A DNA stretch of 64,000 bases from Arachis hypogaea. Taxonomy: Eukaryota > Streptophyta > Magnoliopsida > Fabales > Fabaceae. The notes beneath the pieces were generated by a model that was not told where the DNA came from, did no database searches, and saw only the letters and a list, made by a program, of their open reading frames with translations. Made by a program: the position numbers and the translations under genes. Every line of letters starts with the position of its first letter. Within the stretch, counting starts at the first letter, position 1. The stretch is taken from positions 74,481,649 through 74,545,648 of the forward strand of contig NC_092039.1 in assembly GCF_003086295.3 (NCBI RefSeq), read 5' to 3'. This document shows positions 21,047 through 33,035 of this stretch, in pieces.

Positions 21047-21608
21047 GACGTTTAAACGCGAGTAAGGATAGCAAAATGGGCGTTTCACGCCCAGTCTGGC
21101 AGCATTCTAGACGTAAAACACCAGAATTGGTAGCAAGACTGGTGTTTTACACCAGAAAAGGGTGTCTGGTGTCTGGTTGGCGTTAAACGCCAGTAAGGAT
21201 AGCAAAATGGGTGTTTAACGCTCAGTCTGGCAGCATTCTGGGCGTTAAACGCCAAAACTGGCAACCAGACTGGCATTTTACACTAGAAAAGGGTGTCTGG
21301 TGTCTGGCTGGTGTTAAACACCAGTAACGATAGCAAAATAGGTGTTTAACGCCCAGTCTGGCAGCATTCTGGGCGTTAAACGCCAGAATTGGCAACCAAA
21401 CTAGCGTTTTACACCAGAAAAGGGTGTCTGGTGTCTGGCTGGCATTAAACTCCAGTAAGGATAGCAGAATGGGCATTTAACACCCAGTTTGGCAATATTC
21501 TGAGCGTTAAATGCCAAAATTGGCAGCCAGACTGGCATTTAATGCCAAAAAGGGGTATCAGCCTGTCGTTTGACGCCAGAAATGGCACACAGAGGGCATT
21601 TAAACGCC
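21047..21608. repeat. Large phased palindrome array with 131-bp higher-order unit
   Basis: Eighteen palindromes are recognisable. Centres: 21053.5, 21085, 21116, 21147, 21185, 21216, 21247, 21278, 21316, 21347, 21378, 21409, 21447, 21478, 21509, 21540, 21570 and 21601.5. Steps are 30-31.5 bp, with a 38-bp step after every fourth unit, giving a 131-bp superunit present about three times and partly a fourth. Individual sequences have drifted (GGCGTT, GGTGTT and GGCATT forms) while spacing is kept. Confidence 0.9.
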
Positions 21609-22025
21609 AAAAAGGTACAGGGATGAGAAATCCTTGACACCTCAGGATCTGTAGACCCCACAGGATCCCCACCTACCCTAACTCACTCTCTCTCCTCTTC
21701 ACACCTTTTCATAACACTCTTTCCCAAATACCATTCACCTATCAAATCCTACCCTCTTTCCCATAATCTTTTCACCACTCACATCTATCCACTATTCCCC
21801 AACAACCTATCATAAAGCGCCACCTACCTCACCATTCAAATTCAAAACATTTCCCTCTGAAACCCACCCTTTCCACATGGATTCCCTCTCTCTCTTACCT
21901 TATAAATACCCCTCCTTACCACCTTCATTTTCACACATCACAAACACTTCCTAACCCCCTTGGTCGAACCATTCACACACCTCCATCTCCTCAATTTCTT
22001 CTTCTTCTCATCTTTTCTTTCTTCT

Positions 22026-22060
22026 TTTGCTCGAAGACAAGTAAACCTTTTAAGGTTAGT
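22026..22060 (+). promoter_or_regulatory. Decayed hairpin module before env-like pseudogene
   Basis: TTTGCTCG-AAGA-CAAGTAAA pairs with one mismatch and one G-U pair. It is followed by TTTTAAGGTTAGTGTGG in place of TTTTAAGTTTGGTGTGG. Position and order match 3360-3396. Confidence 0.6.
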
Positions 22061-22100
22061 GTGGGAAAAAGCTCTGCTTTTTATTTTTTCATAACCATTA

Positions 22101-24520
22101 ATGGCACCTAAGGCCAGAGAAACCTCTAGAAATAGGAAAGGGAAGGCAGTTGCTTCCACCTCCGAGTCATGGGAGATGGAGAGATTCATCTCAAAGGTCC
22201 ATCAAGACCACTTCTATAAAGTTGTGGCCAAGAAAAAGGTGATCCCCGAGGTCCCCTTCATGCTCAAAAAGAGTGAATATCCGAAGATCCGACGTGAGAT
22301 TCGAAGAAGAGGTTGGGAAGTTCTCATTAACCCCATCCAACAAGGCAGAATCTTAATGGTTCAAGAGTTTTATGCTAATGCATGGATCACTAAGAACCAT
22401 GATCAAAGTGTGATCCCAAACCCAAAGAATTGGCTCACAATGGTTCGGGGGAAATACTTAGATTTCAGTCCGGAAACTGTGAGATTGGCATTCAACTTGC
22501 CAATGATGCAAGGAGATCCTCACCCTTTCACTAGAAGAGTCAACATTGATCAGAGGTTGGACCAAGTCCTCTTGAACATCTATGTGGAAGGAGCCCAATG
22601 GAAGAGAGACTCTAAAGGCAAGCCAGTTCAACGAGAAGGCCTGACCTCAAACCCATGGCTAGAAGATGGTTAGAGTTCATCCAACACTCTATCATTCCTA
22701 CTAGCAATTGGTCCGAAGTAACTATAGATCGGGCTATCATGATTCATAGTATCATGATTGGAGAGGAAGTGGAAGTTCATGAGATCATACCTTTAAAACT
22801 ATACAAGGTGGCTGACAAGCCCTACACTTTGGCAAGGTTAGCCTTCCTTCATCTCATCTATCACCTATGCAATTCAGCCGGAATTGTCATAGCAGAAGAC
22901 ATCCTCATTGAAGCAGAAAAACCTATAACTAAAGAGGATGGAGCAAACAAGAGAGCCCACTCATGGATCTCAACAAGAGCATGAGGAAGCCCCTCATCAA
23001 GAAATCCCTGAGATGACTCAAGGGATGCATTTACCTCCACACAACTATTGGGAGTAACTCAACACCTCATTAGGAGATTTGAGTTCCAACATGGAGCAAC
23101 TAAGGATGGAGCACCAAGAGCACTCCATTATCCTCCATGAAATCAGAGAGGACCAAAGAGCCATGAGGGAGGAGCAACAAAGGCAAGGAAGAGATATTGA
23201 GGAGCTTAATGATGAGCGAATAATTTATACGCTTTTTGGCATTGTTTTTAGATAGTTTTTAGTGTAATCTAGCTACTTTTAGGGATGTTTTCATTAGTTT
23301 TTATGCTAAATTCACATTTCTAGACTTTACTATGAGTTTGTGTGTTTTTCTGTAATTTCAGGTATTTTCTGGCTGAAATTGAGGGACTTGAGCAAAACTC
23401 TGATAAAAGGCTGACAAAGGACCGCTGATGCTGTTGGATTCTGACCTCCCTGCACTTGAAATAGATTTTCTGGAGCTACAAAACTCCAAATGGCACGCTT
23501 TCATGGGGGCTGGCCATTCGGCCATGCCTGGACCACTTTCACTTATATATTTTCAACGGTGGTTTTTCTACACACCATAGATTAAGGGTGTGGAGCTCTG
23601 CTGTACCTCGAGTTTTAATGCAATTACTACTATTTTCTATTCAATTCAGTTTATTCCTGTTCTAAGATATTCGTTGCACTTCAACATGATGAATGTGATG
23701 ATCCGTGACACTCATCATCATTCTCACCTATGAACGCGTGACTGACAACCACTTCTGTTCTACCTTAGACCGGGCGCATATCTCTTAGATTCCTTAATCA
23801 GAATCTTCGTGGTATAAGCTAGAATTGATGGCGACATTCATGGGAATCCGGAAAGTCTAACCTTGTATGTGGTATTCCGAGTAGGATTCCGGGATTGAAT
23901 GACTGTGACGAGCTTCAAACTCGCGATTGTTGGGCGTGATGACAAACGCAAAAGAATCAAGGAATTCTATTCCAACATGATCGAGAACCGACAGATGATT
24001 AGCCGTGCCGTGACAGAGTATTTGGACCTTTTTCACTAAGAGGATGGGATGTAGCCATTGACAACGGTGATGCCCTACATACAGCTTGCCATGGAAAGGA
24101 ATAAGAAGGATTGAAGGAGGGCAGTAGGAAAGCAGAGATCCAATAGGGACAAGCACCTCCATACACTTATCTGAAATTCCCACCATTGAATTACATGAGT
24201 AACTTTATCTTTATTTTCTGTTTATTTATTTAATATTCAAAAAATCCATAACATTTATTATCCGCCTAACTGAGATTTACAAGATGACCATAGCTTGCTT
24301 CATACCAACAATCTCCGTGGGATCGACCCTTACTCACGTAAGGTATTACTTGGACGACCCAGTGCACTTGCTGGTTAGTTGTGTGGAGTTGTGACTAAGT
24401 GTGATTCACGTTTGAGAGCGCTACCAAGTTTTTGGTTCCATTGTTGATGATCACAATTTCGTGCACCACTTAAGCACTCCATAAGGATCTTCAAGAGGAA
24501 GAACTAGCCGTCGTCACTAA
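22101..24520 (+). pseudogene. Env-like ORF, frameshifted and split by a solo LTR
   Basis: It starts ATGGCACCTAAGGCC. It keeps RRGWEVL, VQEFYANAWITKNHDQ and VRGKYLDFSPETVRLAFNLP in one frame to about 22630. The frame then shifts (GTTCAACGAGAAGG) and continues in another frame with FIQHSIIPTSN and RAIMIHSIMI. Further breaks follow. A solo LTR sits at 23210-24468 with CTTAA duplicated. The last codons resume at 24474 and end near TAA 24518-24520. Confidence 0.86.
23210..24468 (+). mobile_element. Solo LTR, family 1, inside env-like pseudogene
   Basis: TGATGAGCGAATAATTT through CAATTTCGTGCACCA, 1259 bp, flanked by CTTAA at 23205-23209 and 24469-24473. It is shorter than other family 1 LTRs: the palindrome region is deleted, with CTCCAAATGGCACGCTTTCA running directly into GGGGCTGGCCATTCGGCC. 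Confidence 0.9.
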
Positions 24521-25625
24521 GGTGGACCCGTTCTTTAATTTTCTTTTTATTTGTTCTTCTATTTTTCGTTTCTCATGTTTTATGTTTGTCTATGTTTTTG
24601 TCTTTATTACATGATCATTAGTGTTTAGAGTCTATGTCTTAAAGCTAGAATGTTCTATGAATCTTTCACCTTTCTTAAATGAAAAATGTTTCTATTTGCA
24701 AAAGAACAAGAAGTACATAAATTTCAAAATTTATCTTGAAATTTGTATAACAATTTTGATGTAGTGGCAATACTTTTTGTTTTCTAAATGAATGCTTGAA
24801 TAGTGCATATTTTTTATAGTGAAGTTTATGAATGTTAAAATTGTTGGCTCTTGAAAGAATAATGAAAAAAGAGAAATGTTATTGATAATCTGAAAAATCA
24901 TAAAATTGATTCTTGAAATAAGAAAAAGCAGTAAAAAACACAAAGCTTGCGAAAAAAAGGCAAAAAATAAAGAAAAAGAAAGAAAAAGAAAAAGCAAGCA
25001 GAAAAAGCCAATAACCCTTTAAACAAAAAGACAAGGGTAAAATGGATCTAAGGCTTTGAGCATTAATGGATAGGAGGGCCGAAAGGAATAAAATCCTGGC
25101 CTAAGCGGCTAATTCAAGCTGTCCCTAACCATGTGCTTGTGTCATGAAGGTCCAAGTGAAAAGCTTGAGACTGAGTGGTTAAAGTCGTGATCCAAAGCAA
25201 AAGAGCGTGCTTAAGAACTCTGGGCACCTCTAACTGAGGACTCTAGCAAAGCTGAGTCACAATCTGAAAAGGTTCACCCAGTTATGTGTCCGTGGCATTT
25301 ATGTATCCGGTGGTAATATTGGAAAACAAAATGCTAAGGGTTATGACCAAGACTCATAAAGTAGCTGTGTTCAAGAATCAACATACTAAACTAGGAGAAT
25401 CAATAACACTATCTGAATTCTGAGTTCCTATGGATCCCAATCACTCCGAACTTCAAAGGATAAAGTGAGATGCCAAAACTGTTCAGAAGCAAAAAGCTAC
25501 TAGTCCCGCTCATCTAATTGGAACTAAGCTTCATTGATATTTTGAAATTTATTGTATATTCTCTTTTTTTATCCTATTTTGTGTTTAGTTGCTTGGGGAC
25601 AAGCAACAATTTAAGTTTGGTGTTG
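24521..25625 (+). other. 3' non-coding region with A-rich tract, conserved block and hairpin
   Basis: The A-rich tract is at about 24930-25000 and the conserved block at about 25190-25560. The stem GTTGCTTG-GGGA-CAAGCAAC (25588-25607) and ATTTAAGTTTGGTGTTG (25609-25625) abut the LTR. About 150 bp at 25020-25180 (from AACAAAAAGACAAGGG to GTTAAAGTCG) is not in the other two copies. Confidence 0.7.
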
Positions 25626-27362
25626 TGATGAGTGGATAATTTATACGCTTTTTGGCATTATTTTTAGGTAGTTTTTAGTATGTTTTAGTAACTTTTTATT
25701 ATATTTTTATTAGTTTTTATGCAAAAATCACATATATGGACTTTACCATAAGTTTGTGTGTTTTTTTGTAATTTCAGGTATTTTCTGGCTGAAATTGAGG
25801 GACTTGAGCAAAAATCTGATTCAGAGGCTGAGAAAGGACTGCAGATGCTGTTGGATTCTGACCTCCCTGCACTCAAACACATTTTTCTGGAGCTATAGAA
25901 GTCCAATGGGCGTGCTCTTAATTGGTCTGGAAAGCTAACATATTGGGCTTTCCATAAATGTATAATAGTCCATACTTTGCTCGAGATTTGATGGCCCAAA
26001 CTGGCGTTAAAACGCCCACTAGAGACCCTTTTCCCGGTGTAAAATGCCAGAACTGGCACCAGAACTAGAGTTAAACGCCCAAACTGGCATCCAAGCTGGC
26101 GTTTAACTCTAGAAAAGGCCTATTCACGGGTAAAGCTCAATGCTCAGTCCAAGCACACACCAAGTGGGCCCGGAAAATGGATTTCTGCACTATCTGCACT
26201 TAGTTACTTATTTTCTGTAATCCTCAGTAACTAGTTTAGTATAAATAGCACTTTTTACTATTGTGTTTTATCTTTAGATCATCTTTCGATCTTTTGATCA
26301 ACTTTATGCTTGGCTGGCCTCACGGCCATGCCTAGGCTATTTTCTCTTATGTATTTTCCAACTGTGGAGTTTCTAAACCTCTTAGATTAAGGTGCGAAAC
26401 TCTGCTATTCTTCATGAATTAATGCAAGTACTATTGTTTCTCTTTCAATTCATGCCTACTTCTTCTCCAAGATATACTATCATACTTAATTCAGTTAAGT
26501 CAGAATAAAGGGGGTGATCCGTGACAATCATCCACTATCTTCGTTACTCGCTTAGCCAAGATCCATGTGCCTGACAACCACAAGCGGTCTACATGATATT
26601 CAACGTAGTCATTGGACAACAGCCGGAGTATAGTCACTTGAGTCTCTGATCCAGGGATCAAGTCCATGTGGTTAGAACCTTCATGGTATAGGCTAGAACC
26701 AATTGGCAGCATTCCTGAGATCCGAAAAGTCTAAACCTTGTCTGTGGTATTTCGAGTAGGATCTGGGACGGGATGACTGTGACGAGCTTCAAACTCACGA
26801 ATGTTGGGTGCAGTGACAGTTTGCAAAAGGATAGAGAGATCCTATTCCGACACAAGTAAGAACCGACAGATGATTAGCCGTACGGTGGCTGTGCCTGGTA
26901 TTTTTCATCCGAGACGAGAAATCCGACAGTTGATTTGCCGTACAGAAACCATACCTGGACCATTTTCACTGAGAGGATGGATGGTAGCCATTGACAACAA
27001 TGATCCACCAATATACAGGTTGCCAAGGAAGAGAGCACACATGATTGGATGAAGACAATAGGAAAGCAGAGGTTCAGAAGCAACAAAGCATCTCCAAACG
27101 CTTATCTAAAATTCCCACCAATGAATTACATAAGTATCTTTATTTTAATTTAAGTTTTATTTATCTTTCAATTATCAAAACTCATAAGCAATTGAATTTG
27201 CCTGACTAAGATTTACAGGATGACCATAGCTTACTTCAAGCCGGCAATCTCGGTGGGATCGACCCTTACTCACGTAAGGTTTTATTACTTGGACGACCCA
27301 GTGCACTTGCTGGTTAGTTGTATCGGAGTTGTGAAAAGTGTAAATCACAATTCCGTGCATCA
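25626..27362 (+). repeat. 3' LTR of the 18-kb element
   Basis: TGATGAGTGGATAATTT to ACAATTCCGTGCATCA, 1737 bp, followed by the ATATC duplication. Palindrome centres are at 26010.5, 26043, 26074 and 26105. A TATA-like TATAAATAG lies near 26240. The U5-like block is at about 27245-27320. Confidence 0.9.
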
Positions 27363-27367
27363 ATATC

Positions 27368-28640
27368 ATATTAAAACAATGAATGAGGAAAATCATGAGT
27401 ATTTATGTATCACAACTCATGATTTAAATAAAAGGGTTATATTAGAAAAATTACCCTCACTTTCATCTGGGTTGTATTATACCAAGATTAGTGCAATTGA
27501 ATCACATGCCATTGTAAACCAGAAGTTTACTAGCACAAATGAATTCATAACTTGGCATGATAGATTGGGTCATCCGTGAACAACCACGATGAGGAGAATT
27601 ATTGAAAACTCCTATGGACATTCACTAAAGAACTAGAAGATTCTTAAAACTAGTGAATTTTGTTGTGCTGCATGTTCTCAAGGGAAGTTAATTTTAAGGC
27701 CATCACAAGTAAAGATTGGATTTGAGTCTCCTGAATTCCTAGAAAGAATTCAAGGTGATATATGTGGACCTATTCATCCACCATGTGGATCTTTTAGATA
27801 TTTTATGGTCCTAATAGACGCATCTTCGAGATGGTCGCATGTGTGCTTATTGTCTTCTCGCAATCTGGCGTTTGCGAGATTACTGGCTCAAATTATTCGA
27901 TTAAAAGCACAAATTTTAGAAAATCCAATCAAAGAAATTCATCTTGATAATGCTGGTAAATTTACTTCCCAAGCCTTTGATGCTTATTGTATGGCTAATG
28001 GAATAAGTGTTGAACATCCAGTAGCTTATGTTCACACACAAAATGGGTTAGCAGAATCACATATTAAATGTCTCCAATTAATTGCTAGACCCTTAATTAT
28101 AAGAACAAATCTCCCAACCTCGGTTTCGGGGCATGCTATTTTACATGCCGCAACACTTATTCGTTTGTGACCAACAAGTTACCATCAGTTCTCTCCTATG
28201 CAATTAGCTTTTGGCCAGCAGCCAAATGTTTACCATTTAAGAATATTTGGGTGTGCGATATATGTTTCCATTGCACCACCTAATCGCACCAAAATGGGAC
28301 GCCAAAGAAAATTGGGGATATATGTTGGATATGATTCTCCCTCTATAGTGAGGTATCTTGAGATACAAACTGGAAATGTATTTAAAGCCATGTTTGTGGA
28401 TTGTCATTTTGATGAATCAAAATTTCCAACATTAAGGGGAGAGAATAAGCTTTCTGAAAAAGAACTTAATTGGAATGCATCATCCTTGATGCATTTAGAT
28501 CCTCGATCAGGGCAATGTGAACTAGAAGTTCAAAAGATTATACATTTGCAAAGAATAGCAAATGAATTGCCTGATGCATATTCCGATAAAAAAGAGGATA
28601 ACCAAATCTTATATACCAGCAGAAAATGCCCCAATTTGAA
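27368..28640 (+). pseudogene. Copia GAG-pre-integrase and integrase
   Basis: WHDRLGHP (about 27555-27578) marks the GAG-pre-integrase/zinc-binding region, then CCAACSQGK. The catalytic core retains GDICGPIHPPCGS, HLDNAGKFTSQAFDAYC and NGLAESHIK, so the three acidic residues (DDE) can be placed. Stops interrupt at 27579-27581 (TGA), near 27635 and at 28168-28170. After the last stop the integrase C-terminal part (LAFGQQPNVYHLRIFGCAIYV) continues. Confidence 0.85.
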
Positions 28641-29902
28641 TTGATGTCCCAGTTGGACAAATTACCACAGAAGCAAATACATGCCAGAAGTGTGGCAGGG
28701 CTGTCGGTTCCAAAGACAAAAATCCTCGAAAGCGAAAAGAGGTAAATACTATTTCTGTTGAAAAAGACATAGTAGAGACACCTGCAGTTATCCAAAATTT
28801 TGATATAGTTTTAATGCTAGAAGACATTCAGGTACCTGAAAATTCTGAAAATGATGAGATCTCGATAACTTATGTCTTTACAGGAAAGAAATGGGACCAA
28901 AATAAGACAATTGTCAATGAAATATTTGGATATAATGTGGCATTAAATATCATGCATGAAAGTAAGGATCTGAAGCCAAGATCAGTCGAAGAATGTCGAT
29001 AAAGGAATGATTGGCCAAAATGGAAAAAAGCCATGAAGGCTGAATTAGACTCACTTGCAAAACGTGAAGTCTTCGGACCTGTAGTCCGTACACCAGAAGA
29101 TGTAAAACCTGTTAGATACAGATGAGTATTTGTGAAAAAACGAAATGAGAAAAATGAAGTTGTGTGCTACAAAGCCCGACTTGTGGCACAAGGTTTTTCA
29201 CAAAGGCCCGGTATAGATTATGAAGAAACATATTCTCCTGTAGTGGATGCAATAATATTGCGTTATTTGGTCAGTTTATCTGCATATCATAAACTGCATA
29301 TGCATTTAATGGATGTGGTAACAGCCTATTTATACGGCTCATTAGATCGGGATATCTATATGAAAGTCCCTGAAGGACTAAAGATATCTAAACCATCCAA
29401 TGAATATTCGCAAGGGTTATACTCAGTCAAATTGCAAAGATCTTTATATGGTCTAAAGAAATCTGGACGAATGTGGTATAATCGTCTTACTGGGTATCTG
29501 GCCAAAAATGGATTCAAAAATGATGATATCTGTCCATGTGTTTTCATAAGGAAATCTACATCTAGGTTCATTATAATTGCTGCGTACGTTGATGATTTAA
29601 ATATCATTGGAACTCCTGAAGAGATTCCAACAATTATAAAAACTCTAAAAAAAGTATTTAAGATGAAATATCTTGGAAAGACTAAATTTTGTCTCGGCCT
29701 GCAGATCGAGCATATAAAAAATGGGATTTTTATTCATCAAACAACATACACAGAGAAGATCCTGAAAAGATTTTATATGGATAAGTCACATCCTTTGAGT
29801 ACCTCAATGATCGTAAGATCTTTGGATGTGAAAAAAGATCAATTCCGTCCTAAAGAAGAGAATGAATATATCATTTGCTGTGAATTTACTAGCAAGATAT
29901 AG
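28641..29902 (+). pseudogene. Copia reverse transcriptase
   Basis: The 5' linker is degenerate to about 29130. The frame at 29132-29902 then gives a clear copia RT: VCYKARLVAQGFSQRPGIDY, YSPVVDA, HLMDVVTAYLYGSLDRDIYM, SLYGLKKSGRMWYNRL and the catalytic AAYVDDLNIIGT. Near 29865 about 25-30 codons that normally link RT to RNase H are missing and the frame changes, consistent with a small deletion. Confidence 0.88.
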
Positions 29903-30509
29903 TTCCTCTTCAACCAGAAGACATTGGAGTGGAATCAAACAAATCTTTCGATATCTTCATGGAACAGTTGATATGGGATTATTTTATCCCTATGGATCCA
30001 AGTCACAACTAGTTGGCTATGCAGATACTGGATACTTGTCTGATCCACACAAAGGGAGATCTCAAATAGGATACTTGTTCACATATGGTGGTACAGCTAT
30101 ATCATGGAGGTCCACGAAACAGACGATAGCAGCAACCTCCTCTAACCATGCTGAAATACTAGCGATTCATGAAGCTAGTCGTGAGTATTTTTGGTTGAGG
30201 AGTCTGATTCAATATATTCTGTTATCATGTGGACTGATTGATCATAAGATAGCTCAAACTATCCTGTTTGAAGATAATACAGCATGTATTGCTCAGCTTA
30301 AAGGTGGATACATCAAAGGTGATAGAACAAAGCATATTTCTCCCAAATTCTTCTTCACTCATGATCTTCAAAATCAAGGGACAATTGATGTCCAACAGAT
30401 CCGCTCAAGTGACAATTTGGCAGATTTATTTACAAAGTCACTCACAAAATCCTCCTTTGAAAGATTGGTACATAAGATTGGGATGCGCCGATTTCGAGAC
30501 ATCAACTGA
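29862..30509 (+). pseudogene. Copia RNase H and C-terminus
   Basis: This open frame of 215 codons contains FAVNLLARYSSSSTRRHW, ADTGYLSDPHKGRSQIGYLF, AISWRSTKQTIAATSSNHAE and LFEDNTACIAQ, then KHISPKFFFTHDLQ and ADLFTKSL. This is the standard order of the copia RNase H and tail. It is out of frame with the RT ORF. It ends at TGA 30507-30509. Confidence 0.87.
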
Positions 30510-30682
30510 TGTCGACAAGAGGGGGAGACTGTACTCTTTTTTCCTTGGTCAGGTTTTTTTCCATTGGATTTTTCTTGACAAGGTTTTTAATGAGGCAATC
30601 CCCATCACTAAAGGATATTGTACTCTTTTTCCTTCACTAAGGTTTTTTCCCATTGGATTTTTAACGAGGCAATAATCCTAAA
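30510..30682 (+). other. Copia polypurine tract and duplicated TGTACTC segment
   Basis: AAGAGGGGGAGA (30517-30528) is the likely plus-strand primer. It is followed by two related ~65-bp segments starting TGTACTCTTTTT (30530 and 30618), each ending GAGGCAAT. If the LTR starts at 30530 these belong to the LTR; if at 30683 they are internal. Confidence 0.6.
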
Positions 30683-30883
30683 TGACAGATGGATGCCCAT
30701 TAATGATACGGGGCGGCTGAAGTTTTAAAGAGAAAGAGAGTTGAGATTATTATGTAGACCAACTTTAATAAAAATTAAATTTCTACAGCTATAAATAAGA
30801 CTCCATAACCTTACGTACAAGACACAAGCAATAAAATAAAATCAATTCTCTCTCTTTCTTTACTTTTCAATATTTCTTTCTCT

Positions 30884-30924
<41 letters not shown>

Positions 30925-31021
30925 CATATATGAATTATTGTTAAATTAATTATATTAATACTAAAATTTTCTATTTATACATTTTTATTTTAAATTTAGT
31001 ATATCTTGTATCTATTTTACA
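30683..31021 (+). repeat. 3' LTR of copia element (minimum extent)
   Basis: TGACAGATGGATGCCCATT to CTATTTTACA matches 7370-7728. A TATA-like TATAAATAAG lies near 30792 and an (AT)n tract at about 30889-30919. The divergence from the 5' copy suggests an old insertion. Confidence 0.78.
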
Positions 31022-31565
31022 ACCGACTCAACCTCTTCTCATGTACATCTAGCCATTTCAACATATATATTTTGTAATTTTAACTGTAGAAGTTTTGTTT
31101 CTTATAACAATGATTAATCTCATTAGATTTTTAAGAACCCGTTTCTTTATTAAAAAATCCAAAAATTCTAAACAAATAAATAAATTAGGGATTTTAATTA
31201 CATAGATAATATTATCTATTACTCTCTTTATAATATTATGAAGATACTCTAGAAGTGAAAATATAATTAATGTCGATCAAAGTCAAATCCGGTTAATTAA
31301 TAAGTTTTACAGAAAACCATAAAAATTAGTTAGTGAGAATTTACTACTTGGTTTCTTCTTCTCCAAGAAGGAAATTTTCAGCCACTCATCCTTATGCACT
31401 ACCTTCAAGAATAAATCTTGACCACTCATATTTTACCATAAGGTAATATATTTTCTTAAGATACATTTTAACCTAGTACACCATATTTAAACATCACATT
31501 TTTATCCTTTCTCTCTCTCATGACCGTACATACTTTCTCTATCTAACACTTTCATTAATTAATTT
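31022..31565. other. Unassigned A/T-rich sequence
   Basis: No ORF, repeat pair or structural RNA is recognised. It may be the left part of the repeat that continues after the solo LTR at 40518, since TTATC occurs at both junctions. Confidence 0.4.
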
Positions 31566-31728
31566 TTATCTTGGGTAATTATCCAAAGTAATTAAGGATA
31601 AGATTTTTCACTAAATCATGATTAGGGTATGACTAGGATCATTAATTATAACCTCATCCTTTTTTACTTCTCATAAATGAAGTACACACTTTTCGTCACT
31701 TCCTTAATTTTACTTCATACCACATTAA

Positions 31729-32138
31729 GTGTATGTTTGGTTGGAAGGAAAGAAATAGAGAGGAAGGAAATAGAAAAGAAAGAAAGGAAAGGAAAAAAAT
31801 TGAGTGGATTGTTATTTTCTTTAGATGTGTTTGGATGAAGGGAAAATATGAAGGAAAGAAATGTTATAAAAAGATAATTTTATCCTTATAATATAAATGA
31901 TATCAAAAAAAGTAAAGGGGTAATATTGGAAATAGAGAGAGAGATTTAATTTTCTCTCCATTTTCTCTCCATTGTTGGAGGGAAAAAAAATTGGTGGGTC
32001 CCACCAATATTTTTTCCATCCATTTTCCTTCCTCTCCCATTTCTCTCCTCAACCAAACAAGGGAAAATAACTATTTTCCTTCCTATTTCTTTTCATCCAT
32101 TTTCCTTCCTCCCATTTTCACCTCAAACAAACATACTG
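31729..32138. mobile_element. MITE-like element, ~410 bp, TAA-flanked
   Basis: Imperfect terminal inverted repeats (GTATGTTTGGTTG at the left, CAAACAAACATAC at the right) enclose a purine-rich then pyrimidine-rich sequence (GGAAGGAAA versus TTTCCTTCC). TAA occurs directly outside both ends. The size and TAA sites suggest a Tourist/PIF-Harbinger type, but the superfamily is an inference. It has no coding capacity. Confidence 0.65.
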
Positions 32139-33035
32139 TAAGCAAATTTAGCAAGTGAGAGAAGAAAGAAATATAGAGAGAAAGAGGCCGAAGCCATAGA
32201 AAAGAAAAAAAAAGGGAGAATTAGCTTTGTTCCATATAATTCCACTTCACTAGTTCAAGAAACACTTAACCACTTCTTCAAGAGTCAAGCATTTTAATTT
32301 ATCCCTTCACTTTTCTTCATATTTTTTTCCGAATTTCAGCAACGTAAGTGCATAGACCACCTTAGTTTCCTTCCTACCCTTTTAGTTTTGAGGAGCTTCC
32401 ATGAGAGAGATCATGTTATTCTCTTTTTGATCTATATTGCCATCTCCCTCGACGAGCTCTTCAAGTTTATCTAGGTATTGTGGTAATAAATTTCAAAACT
32501 CATGCCCAGTTTTTGTTTCCTCTCAATTTTGAGTTTTGGCTTTGGGTTTTGAGAAATTTTGTGATTTTTGTTGTTTAGGGGTATTCTAGTATGAGCCATT
32601 AGTGAACTTCATCAATCAATTTTGTGGGTTAAGATAAGGAATCCTCAAACTCTTGTGATTCATGAATTTTGTAAACCCTAAGTTGAAGTATTTATAAAAT
32701 TGTGTGAATTAGATTGTTGCGTACACTTTTGAAACTCCACAAGTTGAAAGCTTGATTTTGACTTGCTAAAGGTACGGTTTTAGTTTCATTTAAGTACCGT
32801 ATAATATAGTATGAAATCCTAGACTAGATGCGCCTAGGATTAGATTTGGATTGTGTAATTTGTTGGTATTTATATGTATAGTTGATATGCTGTGGAAATT
32901 AATGATTTGATTGAGAATTGTGTGAATTTGCATATTTGGTGTCTTGTGAAATTTGACGAATTGGATAATGATTATTGGTTTGTGGAATATGTATTGAATT
33001 TGTGAATTTGGGCAGAAGATCAAGAAAAAGGTAAG

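Larger units (their letters stand above)
9314..27362 (+). mobile_element. Family 1 Athila-like element inserted in copia, 18 kb with nested insertions
   Basis: It is bounded by LTRs of TGATGAG...GTGCATCA form and by the 5-bp duplication ATATC. Internal order is primer binding site, TA/TG microsatellite, palindrome array, gag-protease pseudogene, second palindrome array, env-like pseudogene (with a solo LTR inside), conserved non-coding block, hairpin module, 3' LTR. No RT or integrase is present, so like the element at 1-7212 it is non-autonomous. Without the three younger insertions it would be about 11 kb. Confidence 0.9.
7370..31021 (+). mobile_element. Degenerate Ty1-copia retrotransposon, split by a nested element
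   Basis: Two related direct repeats bound a gag-PR-IN-RT-RNase H order typical of Ty1-copia. The left part (7370-9313) has LTR, gag and protease. The right part (27368-31021) has GAG-pre-integrase, integrase, RT, RNase H and 3' LTR. An Athila-like element occupies 9314-27362, and ATATC is duplicated at 9309-9313 and 27363-27367. Multiple stops and frameshifts show the copia is dead and older than its insert. No convincing target duplication was found around the copia itself. Confidence 0.88.
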
